DNA of 64,000 nucleotides from Sphingobium lactosutens DS20 (GCF_000445105.1 NZ_ATDP01000097.1:62001-126000); one strand, 5' to 3'; counted from the stretch's first letter, positions 18,914-28,367 are shown. Numbers and translations: made by a program. The notes: generated by a model from the letters alone, not told the origin.

Positions 18914-19531
18914 TTAAACCTTGGCTTGCTCTGCGATCGTCGCAGCTTCCTGCATCAATGCAAAGCTAAGGCTGCGCGTCGCGATTTCGCGCGCCTTGGC
19001 CCGTGGCAATCCGATGGCGGCCGCCATGGGACCGCCCAGTTGCGAATCGCCCAGGGCAAGCAGGACCAGCATCAGCGTATTTTCCCGGATCAGCCCAGCA
19101 AGGTTTGCGCTGAGCGCGCTGCCGGCCAGCCGGTCGACCAGCCGGTGAATCGCCTCCACCACCGGGTCGAGCGCATCTTCGTTCCCTGACGCCAGCATCC
19201 AGCTCGCCAGCGCCCCGGCGCCCTGCGCGTCAAAGGCGTCGAAGGTCATGTCGACGATGGCGCGGGGGCCGACTTCGCCACGGCGAGCGGCGTCGACCGT
19301 CTCCCCGATGCGGGCGGTGATAGTTTCTGCCAGATGCGCCGCCAGCGCCTTCTGCAATCCGGCCGCCGATCCGAAATGGTGGAGAAGGTTGGCATGAGTG
19401 CGATCGATCCGGCTGGCCACGGCCTTTAGCGTGACCGCCTGGGGTCCTGCTTCGATTAACAGGGCGCGCGCGGCCTCCATGGCGGCGAGGCGGCTCTGGT
19501 CGGGGCTAAGGCGTACACGTTTTGTTGACAT
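18914..19531 (-). CDS. TetR/AcrR family regulator
   Basis: 205 aa with an N-terminal helix-turn-helix (VTLKAVASRIDRTHANLLHHF) and an alpha-helical ligand-binding C-terminus. Divergent from the predicted metal-dependent hydrolase at 19589. Two similar 14-bp near-palindromes lie in the 57-base spacer, and one covers this gene's own start codon, so autoregulation plus control of the neighbour is likely. Inducer unknown. Confidence 0.87.
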   Translation of the reverse strand: MSTKRVRLSPDQSRLAAMEAARALLIEAGPQAVTLKAVASRIDRTHANLLHHFGSAAGLQKALAAHLAETITARIGETVDAARRGEVGPRAIVDMTFDAFDAQGAGALASWMLASGNEDALDPVVEAIHRLVDRLAGSALSANLAGLIRENTLMLVLLALGDSQLGGPMAAAIGLPRAKAREIATRSLSFALMQEAATIAEQAKV

Positions 19532-19564
19532 AAGTGTCAGTTGCTCTTATTTACATCAATGTCA
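19526..19564. promoter_or_regulatory. paired TetR-type operators
   Basis: TGACATAAGTGTCA (19526-19539) has perfect 5-bp arms. TTACATCAATGTCA (19551-19564) is a close second copy 25 bases downstream. Shared pattern: TnACATnArTGTCA. They occupy the spacer between the divergent TetR and hydrolase genes. Assignment to the TetR protein is inference from position and symmetry. Confidence 0.55.
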
Positions 19565-19588
19565 GTAAGTAAGTAACGGAGGCGTCCC

Positions 19589-20440
19589 ATGACACCCGCC
19601 GATCTCACCATCACCCCGCGCGACCGTCGTTTTGGCCGGAACCGCAGGACGAAGCGACATTGGCTGAACAGCGATCCGATCGCCACGGCTTTCTTCAATG
19701 CCCTGTCGATCACCTTCCCACGCGGCGAAGCCTTTTTCATCGAATCCGTGCGCGCATTTCGCGATGGCGCGCCTGAACAGCTTGCGCGGGAAGTTGCGGC
19801 ATTTACACGGCAGGAGGTCGCGCACAGCCGGGAGCATATTGCGTTCAATGCCCAAGTCACGGATCATGGCTATGACGTGTCGCGGCTGGACGCTGACGTG
19901 ACGATGGTTTTGAACCTTGCAAAGCAGCGGCCGCCGATCATCAGGCTCGCCGCCACCATGGCATTGGAGCATTTCACCGCGATATTGGCGCATGAATTGC
20001 TGCGCGACCCGCGCTATCTGAACGGTGCCGATCCCGATGTCGCCGCCCTCTGGCGCTGGCACGCCGTCGAGGAGATCGAGCATAAAGGGGTGGCGCATGA
20101 TATCTGGGTCCACGCGACCCGCGACTGGCCGCGCTTCCGGCGCTGGTGGGTCAGGTCGGTGATGATGCTGATCGTGACGCGCCATTTTATTCATCATCGT
20201 GCTCGCGGCATGATGGATTTATTGCGGCAGGACGGGGTGACAGGGCTTGCCGCATGGGGCGGGCTGCTTCGCTACGCATTGCTGCGTCCGGGCATCATGC
20301 GGCGGGTCGCCTTGCCATGGCTCCGCTATTTCCAACCCGGTTTCCATCCCTGGGCCGTGGATGATCGGCATCTGATTGCCCGCGCAGAAACGCCTTATGC
20401 AGCGGCCCACATGGACGACCTGTCGGCAACGGCTGCTTGA
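19589..20440 (+). CDS. predicted metal-dependent hydrolase (PF10118-like)
   Basis: 283-aa helical protein of the COG3687 type. Two ExxH-type motifs are visible, EVAHSREHIAF and EEIEHKGVAHD, with a further Glu-His in LEHFTAILAHEL. This pattern suggests a ferritin-like dimetal centre more than a classical hydrolase. Preceded by GGAGG. Its divergent TetR neighbour is the likely regulator. Substrate unknown; in other bacteria such genes often sit with lipid or hydrocarbon genes. Confidence 0.82.
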   Translation: MTPADLTITPRDRRFGRNRRTKRHWLNSDPIATAFFNALSITFPRGEAFFIESVRAFRDGAPEQLAREVAAFTRQEVAHSREHIAFNAQVTDHGYDVSRLDADVTMVLNLAKQRPPIIRLAATMALEHFTAILAHELLRDPRYLNGADPDVAALWRWHAVEEIEHKGVAHDIWVHATRDWPRFRRWWVRSVMMLIVTRHFIHHRARGMMDLLRQDGVTGLAAWGGLLRYALLRPGIMRRVALPWLRYFQPGFHPWAVDDRHLIARAETPYAAAHMDDLSATAA

Positions 20441-20471
20441 CCCTGCGCCCGGTTCCGATCTTAATCCTGCA

Positions 20472-21005
20472 ATGACGATCGCGCCCACGCTGAAAGCCGC
20501 CCGCCTCTGCCTTCGCCCGCATACGGTGGCGGACTATGCCGACTGCCGTGCGCTCTGGGCCGATGCAGGGGTGGTACGGCATATCGGTGGCGTGCCCCAG
20601 GATGCGCAGGCCGTGTGGTTCCGACTGCTGCGCTATGCCGGCATGTGGTCGATGCTGGGCTATGGCATGTGGGCGATCGAGGATGGCGAAACCGGCGCCT
20701 TTCTGGGGGAGGCGGGGCTGCTGAGCGCCGCGCGGGGACTGCCGGAACTCGACGGCGTGCCGGAGGCTGGTTGGGTGCTGACGCCCCAAGCCTGGGGCAG
20801 GGGGATCGCACTGGAAGCGATGACGGCGGTGCTGACATGGGCCGATGCGCATGTCGACGCGTCATCGGTCCGTTGCATCATCCATCCCGACAATGCGGCT
20901 TCTATCAAGGTAGCGGAAAAGCTGGGTTTCGCCCCCCTGGTTGACACCCATCTTGCTGGAACGCCCACCCGCGTTTTTGATCGCCCCATGCGTGCAATGG
21001 GTTGA
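20472..21005 (+). CDS. GNAT family N-acetyltransferase
   Basis: 177 aa, acetyl-CoA-dependent acetyltransferase fold of the RimJ/RimL type: LKAARLCLRPHTVADYADCR at the start, acetyl-CoA loop around LTPQAWGRGIALEAMTAV, and VRCIIHPDNAASIKVAEKLG near the end. ATG 20472 (MTIAPTLK) is selected; upstream sequence in frame is the shadow of the preceding gene. Probably cotranscribed with the metal-enzyme gene, 31 bases upstream. Substrate unknown. Confidence 0.88.
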   Translation: MTIAPTLKAARLCLRPHTVADYADCRALWADAGVVRHIGGVPQDAQAVWFRLLRYAGMWSMLGYGMWAIEDGETGAFLGEAGLLSAARGLPELDGVPEAGWVLTPQAWGRGIALEAMTAVLTWADAHVDASSVRCIIHPDNAASIKVAEKLGFAPLVDTHLAGTPTRVFDRPMRAMG

Positions 21006-21057
21006 TCCAGGTGGCGATCGGTCACATCGCCACCTGGCCTAATCATTATCGGTCGGG

Positions 21058-21630
21058 TCAGGCGGCGACCGGCAGGTCGTCTCCATAGGCGGCCAGTACC
21101 GGATCATCATTCATGCCGCCGCCTTGATCTTGTTCGAAGATCAGGCAATCGACCATGGCCCCCCGGCCCAGGCTGTGCCGCCTTTGGGTTTCGCCGGTGA
21201 AGCGGAAGCCGAGCTTGCGCAGCACATTGCCGGACGCCGGATTGTCGGTGCAATGGACCGCGCGCAGCGTGCGAACGCCGCTGGCCCGCGCCATGCCGAC
21301 GACGGCGCGCGCTGCTTCGGTGGCAAAGCCCAGGCCCCAATAGGGGCGGGCAATCCAATAGCCCAGTTCAGGCACGCCATCTTCACCCCTGTGCAGGCCG
21401 CAGCCGCCGATCAGGCGAGGCGCGCCGCGCGTGCGCGAAAAGGCCAGCAGCCGCGGCATCAGGGGGTGGTGGGGCAGGGCCAGGAAGCGCTGCGCATCCT
21501 CCACGCCATACGGGTTGGGCACATGCGATAAATTGCGCAGGACCGCAGGGTCGTTGATCGCTCCAGCCAAGGCCGGCGCATCTTCCATCCAGCCGGGCCG
21601 CAGCAACAGCCGGGGGGTGCGGGCGAACAT
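21058..21630 (-). CDS. GNAT family N-acetyltransferase
   Basis: 190 aa, RimJ/RimL-like: TPRLLLRPGWMEDAPALAGA at the start, ELGYWIARPYWGLGFATEAA for acetyl-CoA binding and VHCTDNPASGNVLRKLGFRF near the end. It occupies the slot between rpmA and obgE where a GNAT gene is normally found in alphaproteobacteria, so it is probably the native member, whereas the plus-strand GNAT is part of the inserted block. Confidence 0.88.
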   Translation of the reverse strand: MFARTPRLLLRPGWMEDAPALAGAINDPAVLRNLSHVPNPYGVEDAQRFLALPHHPLMPRLLAFSRTRGAPRLIGGCGLHRGEDGVPELGYWIARPYWGLGFATEAARAVVGMARASGVRTLRAVHCTDNPASGNVLRKLGFRFTGETQRRHSLGRGAMVDCLIFEQDQGGGMNDDPVLAAYGDDLPVAA

Positions 21631-21783
21631 TCTCGTCTCTCCTCTCGTGCGCGTCGCTAGCCGCCTATGATGACGGCTTGACGACGGTCTCCTCCGGTTG
21701 ATTTCCCCGCCCGCATGACGCGTGAGAAGGCGTTGAGTTCCAAAGGTTTAAGGGAATTTTGAAGAAGGTTTCGCCCCATGGAA

Positions 21784-21817
21784 AAGGGGCGCATCCTGCC
21801 AATCAGGAGCGCCCCTT
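21784..21817. terminator. terminator after rplU-rpmA
   Basis: AAGGGGCGC (21784-21792) pairs with GCGCCCCTT (21809-21817), and the inner TCCTG/CAGGA extends the stem. On the minus strand it is followed by TTTTCC. It lies between the rpmA stop (21905) and the GNAT start (21630). A second small hairpin (AGGCC-AAAT-GGCCT, about 21839-21852) precedes it. The rest of the 273-base gap shows nothing else. Confidence 0.7.
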
Positions 21818-21904
21818 ATTCCCTTGGACACCGGGTCAGGCCAAATGGCCTTTGCACCGGAAGGATCGCCCCTTTTTCAAGGACGACCCGTCATCAGTCG
21901 TCCG

Positions 21905-22174
21905 TTATTCCGCCGCTTCGGCCATTGCGTCGACCGACACATATTTGCGGCCTAGCTTGCCGGTGTGGAACACCACCTTGCCTTCGCCGAGCGCGAAAAG
22001 GGTATGGTCCTTGCCCATGCCCACATTGCGGCCGGGATAGACGCGGGTGCCGCGCTGGCGAATGATGATGTTGCCGCCGATCACGTCCTGACCGCCGAAC
22101 TTCTTCACGCCAAGGCGCTTCGACTCCGAATCGCGACCATTGCGCGACGAACCGCCAGCTTTCTTATGTGCCAT
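21905..22174 (-). CDS. rpmA: ribosomal protein bL27
   Basis: 89 aa. N-terminus [20 protein letters not shown] is the classic L27 start, which reaches the peptidyl-transferase centre; [20 protein letters not shown] follows. Cotranscribed with rplU 32 bases upstream. Confidence 0.97.
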   Translation of the reverse strand: MAHKKAGGSSRNGRDSESKRLGVKKFGGQDVIGGNIIIRQRGTRVYPGRNVGMGKDHTLFALGEGKVVFHTGKLGRKYVSVDAMAEAAE

Positions 22175-22206
22175 GACCTAAACTCCTCGAAATTCTACGC
22201 TGTGGC

Positions 22207-22506
22207 TCAGGCGCCGATCGACACGATCTTGAGGATCGTGTGATTCTGGCGGTGGCCGTTCTTGCGACGATAATTGTGGCGGCGGCGCTTCTTGAAGACG
22301 ATGACCTTCTCGCCCTTCGCCTGCGCGATGATTTCGGCCGCGACCGTCATCTTGGCGGCGTCCTTCAGGTCGCCGCCGTCACCAGCCAGCAGGACGTCGT
22401 CCAGCGTGACCTTGTCGCCGGCTTCGCCAGCCAGCTTTTCAACGACGATCTTGTCTCCGGCGGCGACGCGATACTGCTTGCCGCCCGTGCGCACGATAGC
22501 GAACAT
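22207..22506 (-). CDS. rplU: ribosomal protein bL21
   Basis: 99 aa, starting [20 protein letters not shown] at ATG 22506; the upstream in-frame extension lacks L21 similarity. The C-terminus [20 protein letters not shown] is the family's rRNA-binding end. First gene of the rplU-rpmA unit. Confidence 0.97.
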   Translation of the reverse strand: MFAIVRTGGKQYRVAAGDKIVVEKLAGEAGDKVTLDDVLLAGDGGDLKDAAKMTVAAEIIAQAKGEKVIVFKKRRRHNYRRKNGHRQNHTILKIVSIGA

Positions 22507-22630
22507 GGCTTGTCTCTTCTCGTTCAAATCTGCTTTACGCAGATCATCGAGGAGGAAATCCTGTCGACCCGCGCGGGAATGTGGCCCGTTAGTGGAATGA
22601 CTCGCCGCTGTCAACCAAGGCGACCGGGAA

Positions 22631-24169
22631 TCACGCCAGATGGTCGAGGAATTTTGCCGCCTGCGCCCGGGTCGCTTCGCGATCCTCGGGCTTCATCCTT
22701 TGCCAGTTGCGATAGGGTATGGCCATGCGCGGATTGCGTGAAAGCGTGCGCTCGTTCCGTGCGATGAAGTCCCAATAGAGCGCATTGAAGGGGCAGGCGT
22801 CGTCGCCCACACGCTTCTTCACGTCGTAGCGGCATGACCCGCAGTAATTGGACATGCGATTGATATAGGCGCCCCCGGCGGCATAGGGCTTGCTGCCCAG
22901 CAAGCCGCCATCGGCGAACAGCGCCATGCCGATGGTGTTGGGCATTTCCACCCATTCATAGGCATCGGCGTAGACCTCCAGATACCAGACATGCACCTGA
23001 TGCGGGTCTGTCCCCGCGATCAGGGCGAAATTGCCGGTGATCATCAATCGCTGGATATGATGGGCATAGCCATGGTCGATGGTCTGGCCGATCGCCTGGG
23101 CCAGGCAATGCATGTCGGTTTCGCCGGTCCAGTAGAAGTCGGGCAAGTCCCGCTGTGCCTTCAGCGCGTTACGCGTCCCATAGTCCGGCCCCTCATGCCA
23201 GTACACACCGCGCACATATTCGCGCCATCCAATGATCTGGCGGATGAAACCCTCCGCGCAATTGAGCGGCACCTTACCCGCCCGATAGCGCGCCTCGACC
23301 TCTTGGCATAGTTCCAGCGGGTCGAGCAGGCCCGCGTTGATATAGGGTGACAGGATCGAGTGCCACAGAAACGGCTCGTCGGTCAGCATCGCGTCCTGAT
23401 AATCGCCAAAGCGCGGCAGGGCCTCGTCCAGAAACCGCCTGCGCTGGCGCAGCGCTTCCTCATGCGTCACCGCGAAATGAAAATGGTCGAGGCTGCCAAT
23501 ATGGTCGGCGAAGCGATCGGCGACCAGCTCCAGCACCGCCTGCGTCACGCCATCGGGGCGAAACCGGATCGGATGCGGCATCAGCAGGTCGCGATCGGGG
23601 GCCGGCTTGCGATTGTCCGCATCATAATTCCATTGCCCGCCCTCCGGTTCGCCCGCCTCGGTCAGCAGCAGGCCGGTCTTGCGCCGCATGTCACGATAGA
23701 AAAACTCCATGCGCATCTGCTTTCGCGCCGCCGCCCAACTGTCGAATTCGGCGTGCGAGCAGAGGAACCGGTCATCTTCATGGATGGTGACAGGAATGGC
23801 GAAGCGGGTTTCCCAGCTGTCCAGCACGGACCGCACCCGCCATTCGCCCGCTTCGGTCACATGGATAGCGCGCGGCGCGTGTCGTTCGATCGCGCGTGCG
23901 ACCTCGCCTGTAAAAGAGCCTTCATTGTCCGGCGCGTCGAGCGTCACATAATCGACCGTCCAGCCAAGCGCGCGCAGCCGTTCGGCATGATGACGCATGG
24001 CGGACAGGATGAAGGCGATCTTGGCCTTGTGATGCTTCACATAGACCGTCTCGTCCGCCACCTCCATCATCAGGACGATGCTGTCGTCCTTGTCGGCCAC
24101 GCGCAGGGCGGCGATGTCAGGTGTCAACTGGTCGCCCAGTATCGGGATAAGCAAAGGGCCGTCGGTCAT
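22631..24169 (-). CDS. phrB: Fe-S cryptochrome/photolyase (PhrB/FeS-BCP type)
   Basis: 512-aa light-dependent DNA repair enzyme of the iron-sulfur bacterial cryptochrome/photolyase class, whose studied members repair (6-4) photoproducts using FAD and a ribolumazine antenna. The four expected [4Fe-4S] cysteines are present: Cys355 (TDMHCLAQ), Cys443 and Cys446 (NYCGSC) and Cys459 (DACPFN), with spacing like Agrobacterium PhrB. The N-terminal Rossmann part ([16 protein letters not shown]) and the FAD-region [15 protein letters not shown] also match. Stands alone between rplU and the DEAD-box gene. Confidence 0.92.
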   Translation of the reverse strand: MTDGPLLIPILGDQLTPDIAALRVADKDDSIVLMMEVADETVYVKHHKAKIAFILSAMRHHAERLRALGWTVDYVTLDAPDNEGSFTGEVARAIERHAPRAIHVTEAGEWRVRSVLDSWETRFAIPVTIHEDDRFLCSHAEFDSWAAARKQMRMEFFYRDMRRKTGLLLTEAGEPEGGQWNYDADNRKPAPDRDLLMPHPIRFRPDGVTQAVLELVADRFADHIGSLDHFHFAVTHEEALRQRRRFLDEALPRFGDYQDAMLTDEPFLWHSILSPYINAGLLDPLELCQEVEARYRAGKVPLNCAEGFIRQIIGWREYVRGVYWHEGPDYGTRNALKAQRDLPDFYWTGETDMHCLAQAIGQTIDHGYAHHIQRLMITGNFALIAGTDPHQVHVWYLEVYADAYEWVEMPNTIGMALFADGGLLGSKPYAAGGAYINRMSNYCGSCRYDVKKRVGDDACPFNALYWDFIARNERTLSRNPRMAIPYRNWQRMKPEDREATRAQAAKFLDHLA

Positions 24170-24235
24170 CCCGATGGAATGACCGACGGCCCGTCAATAT
24201 CCCATCCTGCCCAAAGGAACAGGGTATGGCGTCGA

Positions 24236-25978
24236 TCAGCGGCTGCGCGACGGCCCCTTGCGGCCGCCCTTGAACGGACGCGGCGCATAGCCGCCCGGAC
24301 GCGGACCACGGTCATTGCTGCGCGGTCCGCGATCATTGGGACGACCGGCGCGCTTGTGCTGGCGCGCTTCCTCGCGCGGGCTGCCCTCGATCATTTCGAA
24401 GGCGACATCGGCGCCCTCGTCATTCGCTTCGCCGGTGCGCTTAAGTGCTGAGGTGAAGCGGCTGACGATCGCTTTGGGAATCTCGAACATCGTCTCGTTC
24501 GTCGTGATGCGGATCGCGCCGATGTCTTGCCGCGACACATGGCCGCGGCGACAGATCAGCGGCAAAATCCAGCGCGGATCGGCATTTTGGCGACGGCCAA
24601 TGTCCATGCGGAACCACTGCGTGTCTTCAAAGCCCGGACGCGGCCCGTCATTGCGCGCAGGCGCTTCGCTTCGGTCTAGCAATTCCTCGGGCGCCGGCAG
24701 GGATGCACGCGCGCTCTTCACCAGCATCGCGGCGATTTCCTTGGCGCTCTTTTCGGCCAATAGTTCGGCGCCCAGCGCCCAGTCGGCCTCGTCCAGTTCG
24801 GCGCGTTCCATCAGGCTGGCGCGCAGACGGACATTGTCCTGCTCCAGAATCGCTTCCTTGCTCGGCGGGGTGCCCCATTCGACCGGGATCTTCGCGCCCC
24901 GCAGCATCGATTCGACGCGGCCGCGGCGTGGGTAGGGGACGATCAGAACGGCCGTGCCCTTCTTGCCGGCGCGGCCCGTGCGACCCGAGCGATGCTGCAT
25001 CGTCTCCGCGTCGCGCGGCAGTTCGACATGGACGACAAGGCTGAGCGAGGGCAGGTCGATCCCGCGCGCCGCCACGTCGGTCGCCACGCACACGCGTGCG
25101 CGCTTGTCCCGCAGCGCCTGGAGCGCGTGGTTACGTTCATTCTGGCTATGCTCGCCCGACAAAGCCACGACGGCAAAGCCGCGTTCGGTGAGGCTCGCAT
25201 GCAGGTGGCGCACATTATCGCGCGTGGCGCAGAAAAGGATCGCCGTCTCCGCCTCATGAAAACGCAACAGGTTCACCACTGCATTCTCGATGTCCGACGG
25301 CGCGACGGTCAGTGCCTGGTAGCTGATGTCGCCATGGCCGCGTTCCTCGCTCATCGTCGAGATGCGCAGCGCGTCCTTCTGGTAGCGCTTCGCCATCGCC
25401 ACGATCGGCTTGGGCATGGTCGCGGAGAAGAGCAGCGTGCGGCGTTCCTGCGGCGCGCTGTCGAGAATGCCTTCCAGATCCTCGCGGAAGCCCATGTCGA
25501 GCATCTCGTCGGCCTCGTCGAGCACGGCGGTCCGCATGGCCGACAGGTCCAGCGCCCCGCGCTCCAGATGGTCGCGCAACCGGCCCGGCGTGCCGACGAC
25601 GATATGCGCGCCGTGGCTGAGCGCCCGGCGTTCCTTCGCCGCATCCATGCCGCCGACGCAGGTCGCGATGCGGGCGCGCGCTGCGCCATAAAGCCATTCC
25701 AGTTCACGGCTGACCTGCAAGGCCAGTTCGCGGGTCGGCGCGATCACCAGCGCCAGCGGCAGGCCCGCGACGGGCAGGCGCTCAGCATCGCCCAACAATT
25801 CGCCCGCCATGGCGAGGCCGAAGGCGACCGTCTTGCCCGATCCGGTCTGCGCCGACACGAGCAGGTCGCGCCCATGCGCTTCCTCCTGTGTCACTTCGGA
25901 CTGAACGGGGGTCAGCGCCTCATAGCCCTTGGCGACAAGCGCTTGGGACAGGAGGGCGGGGAGAGTTTCAAAAGCCAT
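24236..25978 (-). CDS. DEAD-box RNA helicase with DbpA-type C-terminal domain
   Basis: 580 aa. Helicase motifs in order: AQTGSGKT (I), PTRELA (Ia), TPGR (Ib), LDEADEMLDMG (II), SAT (III), and HRSGRTGRAG (VI). Residues about 450-540 carry a DbpA/CsdA RNA-binding domain (RMDIGRRQNADPRWILPLIC), and the tail is basic and R/G/P-rich (RGPRPGGYAPRPF). Probable role in 23S rRNA maturation or cold-stress RNA remodelling. DbpA and CsdA/DeaD both fit; I leave the symbol open. Confidence 0.92.
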   Translation of the reverse strand: MAFETLPALLSQALVAKGYEALTPVQSEVTQEEAHGRDLLVSAQTGSGKTVAFGLAMAGELLGDAERLPVAGLPLALVIAPTRELALQVSRELEWLYGAARARIATCVGGMDAAKERRALSHGAHIVVGTPGRLRDHLERGALDLSAMRTAVLDEADEMLDMGFREDLEGILDSAPQERRTLLFSATMPKPIVAMAKRYQKDALRISTMSEERGHGDISYQALTVAPSDIENAVVNLLRFHEAETAILFCATRDNVRHLHASLTERGFAVVALSGEHSQNERNHALQALRDKRARVCVATDVAARGIDLPSLSLVVHVELPRDAETMQHRSGRTGRAGKKGTAVLIVPYPRRGRVESMLRGAKIPVEWGTPPSKEAILEQDNVRLRASLMERAELDEADWALGAELLAEKSAKEIAAMLVKSARASLPAPEELLDRSEAPARNDGPRPGFEDTQWFRMDIGRRQNADPRWILPLICRRGHVSRQDIGAIRITTNETMFEIPKAIVSRFTSALKRTGEANDEGADVAFEMIEGSPREEARQHKRAGRPNDRGPRSNDRGPRPGGYAPRPFKGGRKGPSRSR

Positions 25979-26117
25979 ATGTCAGTTATTCCATCGGTAA
26001 AAATAGCGACCCGCCATTCCCGACGGATACATCAAGACCTTTCATGCGCTCCGTCCCATTCGAAACGCTCAGGGATTGGTCGCAGCCCTGATTCCAAAAT
26101 CCTCGCCCGTCATGCCG

Positions 26118-26164
26118 GGGGAGGGGGACCGGCCTTCCTTTCGGCCGGTGGAGGGGTGTCCCCC
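26118..26164. repeat. REP-like GC-rich palindrome
   Basis: ACCGGCC (26129-26135) and GGCCGGT (26144-26150) form the inner stem, flanked by GGGGGAGGGGG on the left and GGAGGGG on the right. GGGGAC and GTCCCC add an outer pairing, followed by five T on the plus strand. The GGGGGAC-stem-GTGGAGGGG layout matches REP-type repeats common in alphaproteobacteria. It occupies part of the 297-base spacer between the DEAD-box gene start and the rplA terminator; no gene is seen there. Confidence 0.6.
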
Positions 26165-26217
26165 TTTTTATGGGTGGCGCGCGATGTTTCGCTTCCGGTC
26201 CGCCCTTGAAATAAGAA

Positions 26218-26250
26218 GGCCGCCTTCCCCCGCAAGGAGGGAAGGCGGCC
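26218..26250 (-). terminator. terminator after rplK-rplA
   Basis: A 12-bp perfect stem, GGCCGCCTTCCC (26218-26229) with GGGAAGGCGGCC (26239-26250), followed on the minus strand by TTCTTATTTC. It is 26 bases beyond the rplA stop and ends the ribosomal transcript. Confidence 0.82.
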
Positions 26251-26275
26251 CCTTTATGCGTTATCTATGGTCGGA

Positions 26276-26974
26276 TCAGACCGAAGCGACTTCCGCCACG
26301 TCGACCTTCACGCCCGGACCCATCGACGAGGACAGGGCGATCTTGCGGACATATTTGCCCTTCGAGCCCGACGGCTTCGCCTTGACGATCGCGTCAACGA
26401 AGGCGTCGAAATTCTTGCGCAGGTCTTCGGCCGCGAAGCTCGCCTTGCCAAGACCGGCGTGGATGATGCCCGCCTTTTCGACGCGGAATTCGATCTGACC
26501 ACCCTTGGCGGCCTTCACGGCTTCGGCGACGTTCGGCGTCACGGTGCCCAGCTTAGGGTTCGGCATCAGGCCCTTGGGACCCAGAACCTTACCCAGACGA
26601 CCAACGAGGCCCATCATGTCGGGGGTGGCGATGACGCGCTCAAAGTCGATGTTGCCGCCCTGGATCGATTCCAGCAGGTCTTCGGCACCCACGACTTCAG
26701 CGCCGGCTGCCTTGGCGGCTTCGGCCTTGTCGCCACGGGCGAACACGGCGACGCGAACGTCCTTGCCGGTGCCGGCGGGCAGGGTGACGACGCCACGGAC
26801 CATCTGGTCGGCGTGACGCGGGTCGACGCCCAGGTTGATCGCGATTTCGACGCTTTCGTCGAACTTGGCGGTCGCATGAGTTTTGATGAGGCCCAGTGCC
26901 TCGTCAACGCCGTGCAGCTTTTCGCGGTCAACGGCAGCGGCGAGAGCCTTCGCCTTCTTCGTCAGCTTTGCCAT
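26276..26974 (-). CDS. rplA: ribosomal protein uL1
   Basis: 232 aa, normal length. Contains the L1 stalk signature [20 protein letters not shown]. Known in E. coli to autoregulate the L11 operon by binding its mRNA. Follows rplK after four bases. Not followed by rplJ-rplL-rpoB, which are the usual next genes. Confidence 0.97.
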   Translation of the reverse strand: MAKLTKKAKALAAAVDREKLHGVDEALGLIKTHATAKFDESVEIAINLGVDPRHADQMVRGVVTLPAGTGKDVRVAVFARGDKAEAAKAAGAEVVGAEDLLESIQGGNIDFERVIATPDMMGLVGRLGKVLGPKGLMPNPKLGTVTPNVAEAVKAAKGGQIEFRVEKAGIIHAGLGKASFAAEDLRKNFDAFVDAIVKAKPSGSKGKYVRKIALSSSMGPGVKVDVAEVASV

Positions 26975-26978
26975 GATT

Positions 26979-27410
26979 TCAGCCCTCCACCACGTCGAGG
27001 CCCATCGCGCGAGCGGAGCCTTCGATGATCTTCGTTGCAGCGTCGATGTCGTTCGCGTTGAGATCGGGCATCTTGACCTGCGCGATTTCAGCGAGCTGCG
27101 CGCGGGTGATCTTGCCAGCGACGGCCTTGCCCGGTTCCTTAGAACCCGACTTGAGGTTGATCGCCTTCTTGATCAGATAGGTCGCCGGCGGCATCTTCGT
27201 AACGAAGCTGAACGAACGGTCCGCATAGACGGTGATGATGGTCGGCAGCGGCGTACCCTTGTCCATCTTGTCGGTCGAGGCGTTGAATGCCTTGCAGAAT
27301 TCCATGATGTTCACGCCGCGCTGACCCAAAGCAGGGCCGATCGGCGGTGAAGGGTTGGCGGCTCCAGCGGGCACCTGGAGTTTGATATAGCCCGTAATCT
27401 TCTTGGCCAT
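26979..27410 (-). CDS. rplK: ribosomal protein uL11
   Basis: 143 aa from ATG 27410 ([20 protein letters not shown]). The GTPase-centre region [20 protein letters not shown] and the C-terminal signature [20 protein letters not shown] are present. Part of the ribosomal stalk base that stimulates translational GTPases and the stringent factor. Confidence 0.97.
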   Translation of the reverse strand: MAKKITGYIKLQVPAGAANPSPPIGPALGQRGVNIMEFCKAFNASTDKMDKGTPLPTIITVYADRSFSFVTKMPPATYLIKKAINLKSGSKEPGKAVAGKITRAQLAEIAQVKMPDLNANDIDAATKIIEGSARAMGLDVVEG

Positions 27411-27518
27411 GTGTCTCACTCTGTTGCTGGGCGAACCTTTTTAAAAAGGCGCGCCCGGTTCAAGTTTAGCGGTCCAGACGAAGGCGATTGCCTTCTCCCG
27501 CGCTGTTTCCCTTGAATG

Positions 27519-27596
27519 TCATCCCAGCGAAGGCTGGGATCTCAGGCCGCAAGGGACGGCCAGGAGGCACGCGGCCCCAGCCTTCGCTGGGGTGAC
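27519..27596. repeat. dispersed inverted repeat (CCCAGCGAAGGCTGGG type)
   Basis: Arms 27519-27540 and 27575-27596 are near-perfect inverted copies, and each arm also folds on itself (CCCAGC-GAAG-GCTGGG). Located between the nusG stop and the rplK start, inside the putative operon. The outer GTCACCCCAGC pattern is shared with the palindrome at 53652. Similar elements are frequent between genes in sphingomonads. Confidence 0.7.
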
Positions 27597-27602
27597 GCAT
27601 GC

Positions 27603-28139
27603 TTATTTCGACAGTTCGACCTGTTCGAAATCCAGTTCGACCGGGGTCGCGCGGCCGAAGATCGACACCGACACCTTGACCCGGTTCTTTTCGAAATCCA
27701 GTTCCTCGACCACGCCGTTGAAGCTGGCGAAGGGACCGTCCAGCACCTTGACGCTGTCGCCGATTTCGTAATCGACATTAACCTTGTGCTTGGGCGCGGC
27801 CTCGGCTTCCTTCTGGGCGCCAAAATAGCGGGCGGCCTCGCTCTCGCTGATCGCCTGGGGCTTGCCCGACGAACCCAGGAAGCCCGTCACCTTGGGCGTG
27901 TTCTTCACCAGGTGATAGATATCGTCGTTCATGCTGAGCTTGGCGAGGACATAGCCGGGCATGAACTTGCGCTCGACCTGAACCTTCTTGCCGCGCTTGA
28001 CTTCGGTCACGGTTTCGGTGGGCACCTCGACCTGCTCGACCAATTGGGAGAGGCCCATGCGCTCGGCTTCGGCCAGGATCGATTCCTTGACCTTGCTTTC
28101 GAAGCCCGAATAGGCGTGGATGATGTACCAGCGCGCCAT
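27603..28139 (-). CDS. nusG: transcription elongation/antitermination factor NusG
   Basis: 178 aa. N-terminal NGN domain (ARWYIIHAYSGFESKVKESI; KFMPGYVLAKLSMNDDIYHL) and C-terminal KOW domain (EIGDSVKVLDGPFASFNGVV). Binds RNA polymerase and couples transcription to translation or Rho. Between secE and rplK in the conserved order. Confidence 0.97.
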   Translation of the reverse strand: MARWYIIHAYSGFESKVKESILAEAERMGLSQLVEQVEVPTETVTEVKRGKKVQVERKFMPGYVLAKLSMNDDIYHLVKNTPKVTGFLGSSGKPQAISESEAARYFGAQKEAEAAPKHKVNVDYEIGDSVKVLDGPFASFNGVVEELDFEKNRVKVSVSIFGRATPVELDFEQVELSK

Positions 28140-28160
28140 GTTACTCTTTCATACTCCCAA

Positions 28161-28367
28161 TCAGGCCCGGCCGGCCGCGAGGCTGAGCAGCCACTGGACG
28201 ATCGCGCCGAAGAAGGTGTCGATGCCAAAGAAGAAAATGCCCAGCAGCGACGTCATGATGACGACCATCACGCCGGTCATCACCGTTTCGCGACCGGTCG
28301 GCCACACGATTTTCGACGCTTCGGTCTTCACCTGATTGACGAATTCGCCGGGGGAAACCTTCGCCAT
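28161..28367 (-). CDS. secE: preprotein translocase subunit SecE
   Basis: 68 aa, single-TM short form typical of alphaproteobacteria. ATG 28367 gives MAKVSPGEFVNQVKTEASKI, with the conserved amphipathic helix ending in VWPTGRETVMTGVMVVIM before the TM. Stabilises SecY. Lies between tRNA-Trp and nusG. Confidence 0.95.
   Translation of the reverse strand: MAKVSPGEFVNQVKTEASKIVWPTGRETVMTGVMVVIMTSLLGIFFFGIDTFFGAIVQWLLSLAAGRA

Noticed and set aside
26118..26170. GGGGAC/GTCCCC hairpin plus T-run as a plus-strand terminator
   Set aside because: No plus-strand gene ends there; a REP-like repeat is the better explanation.
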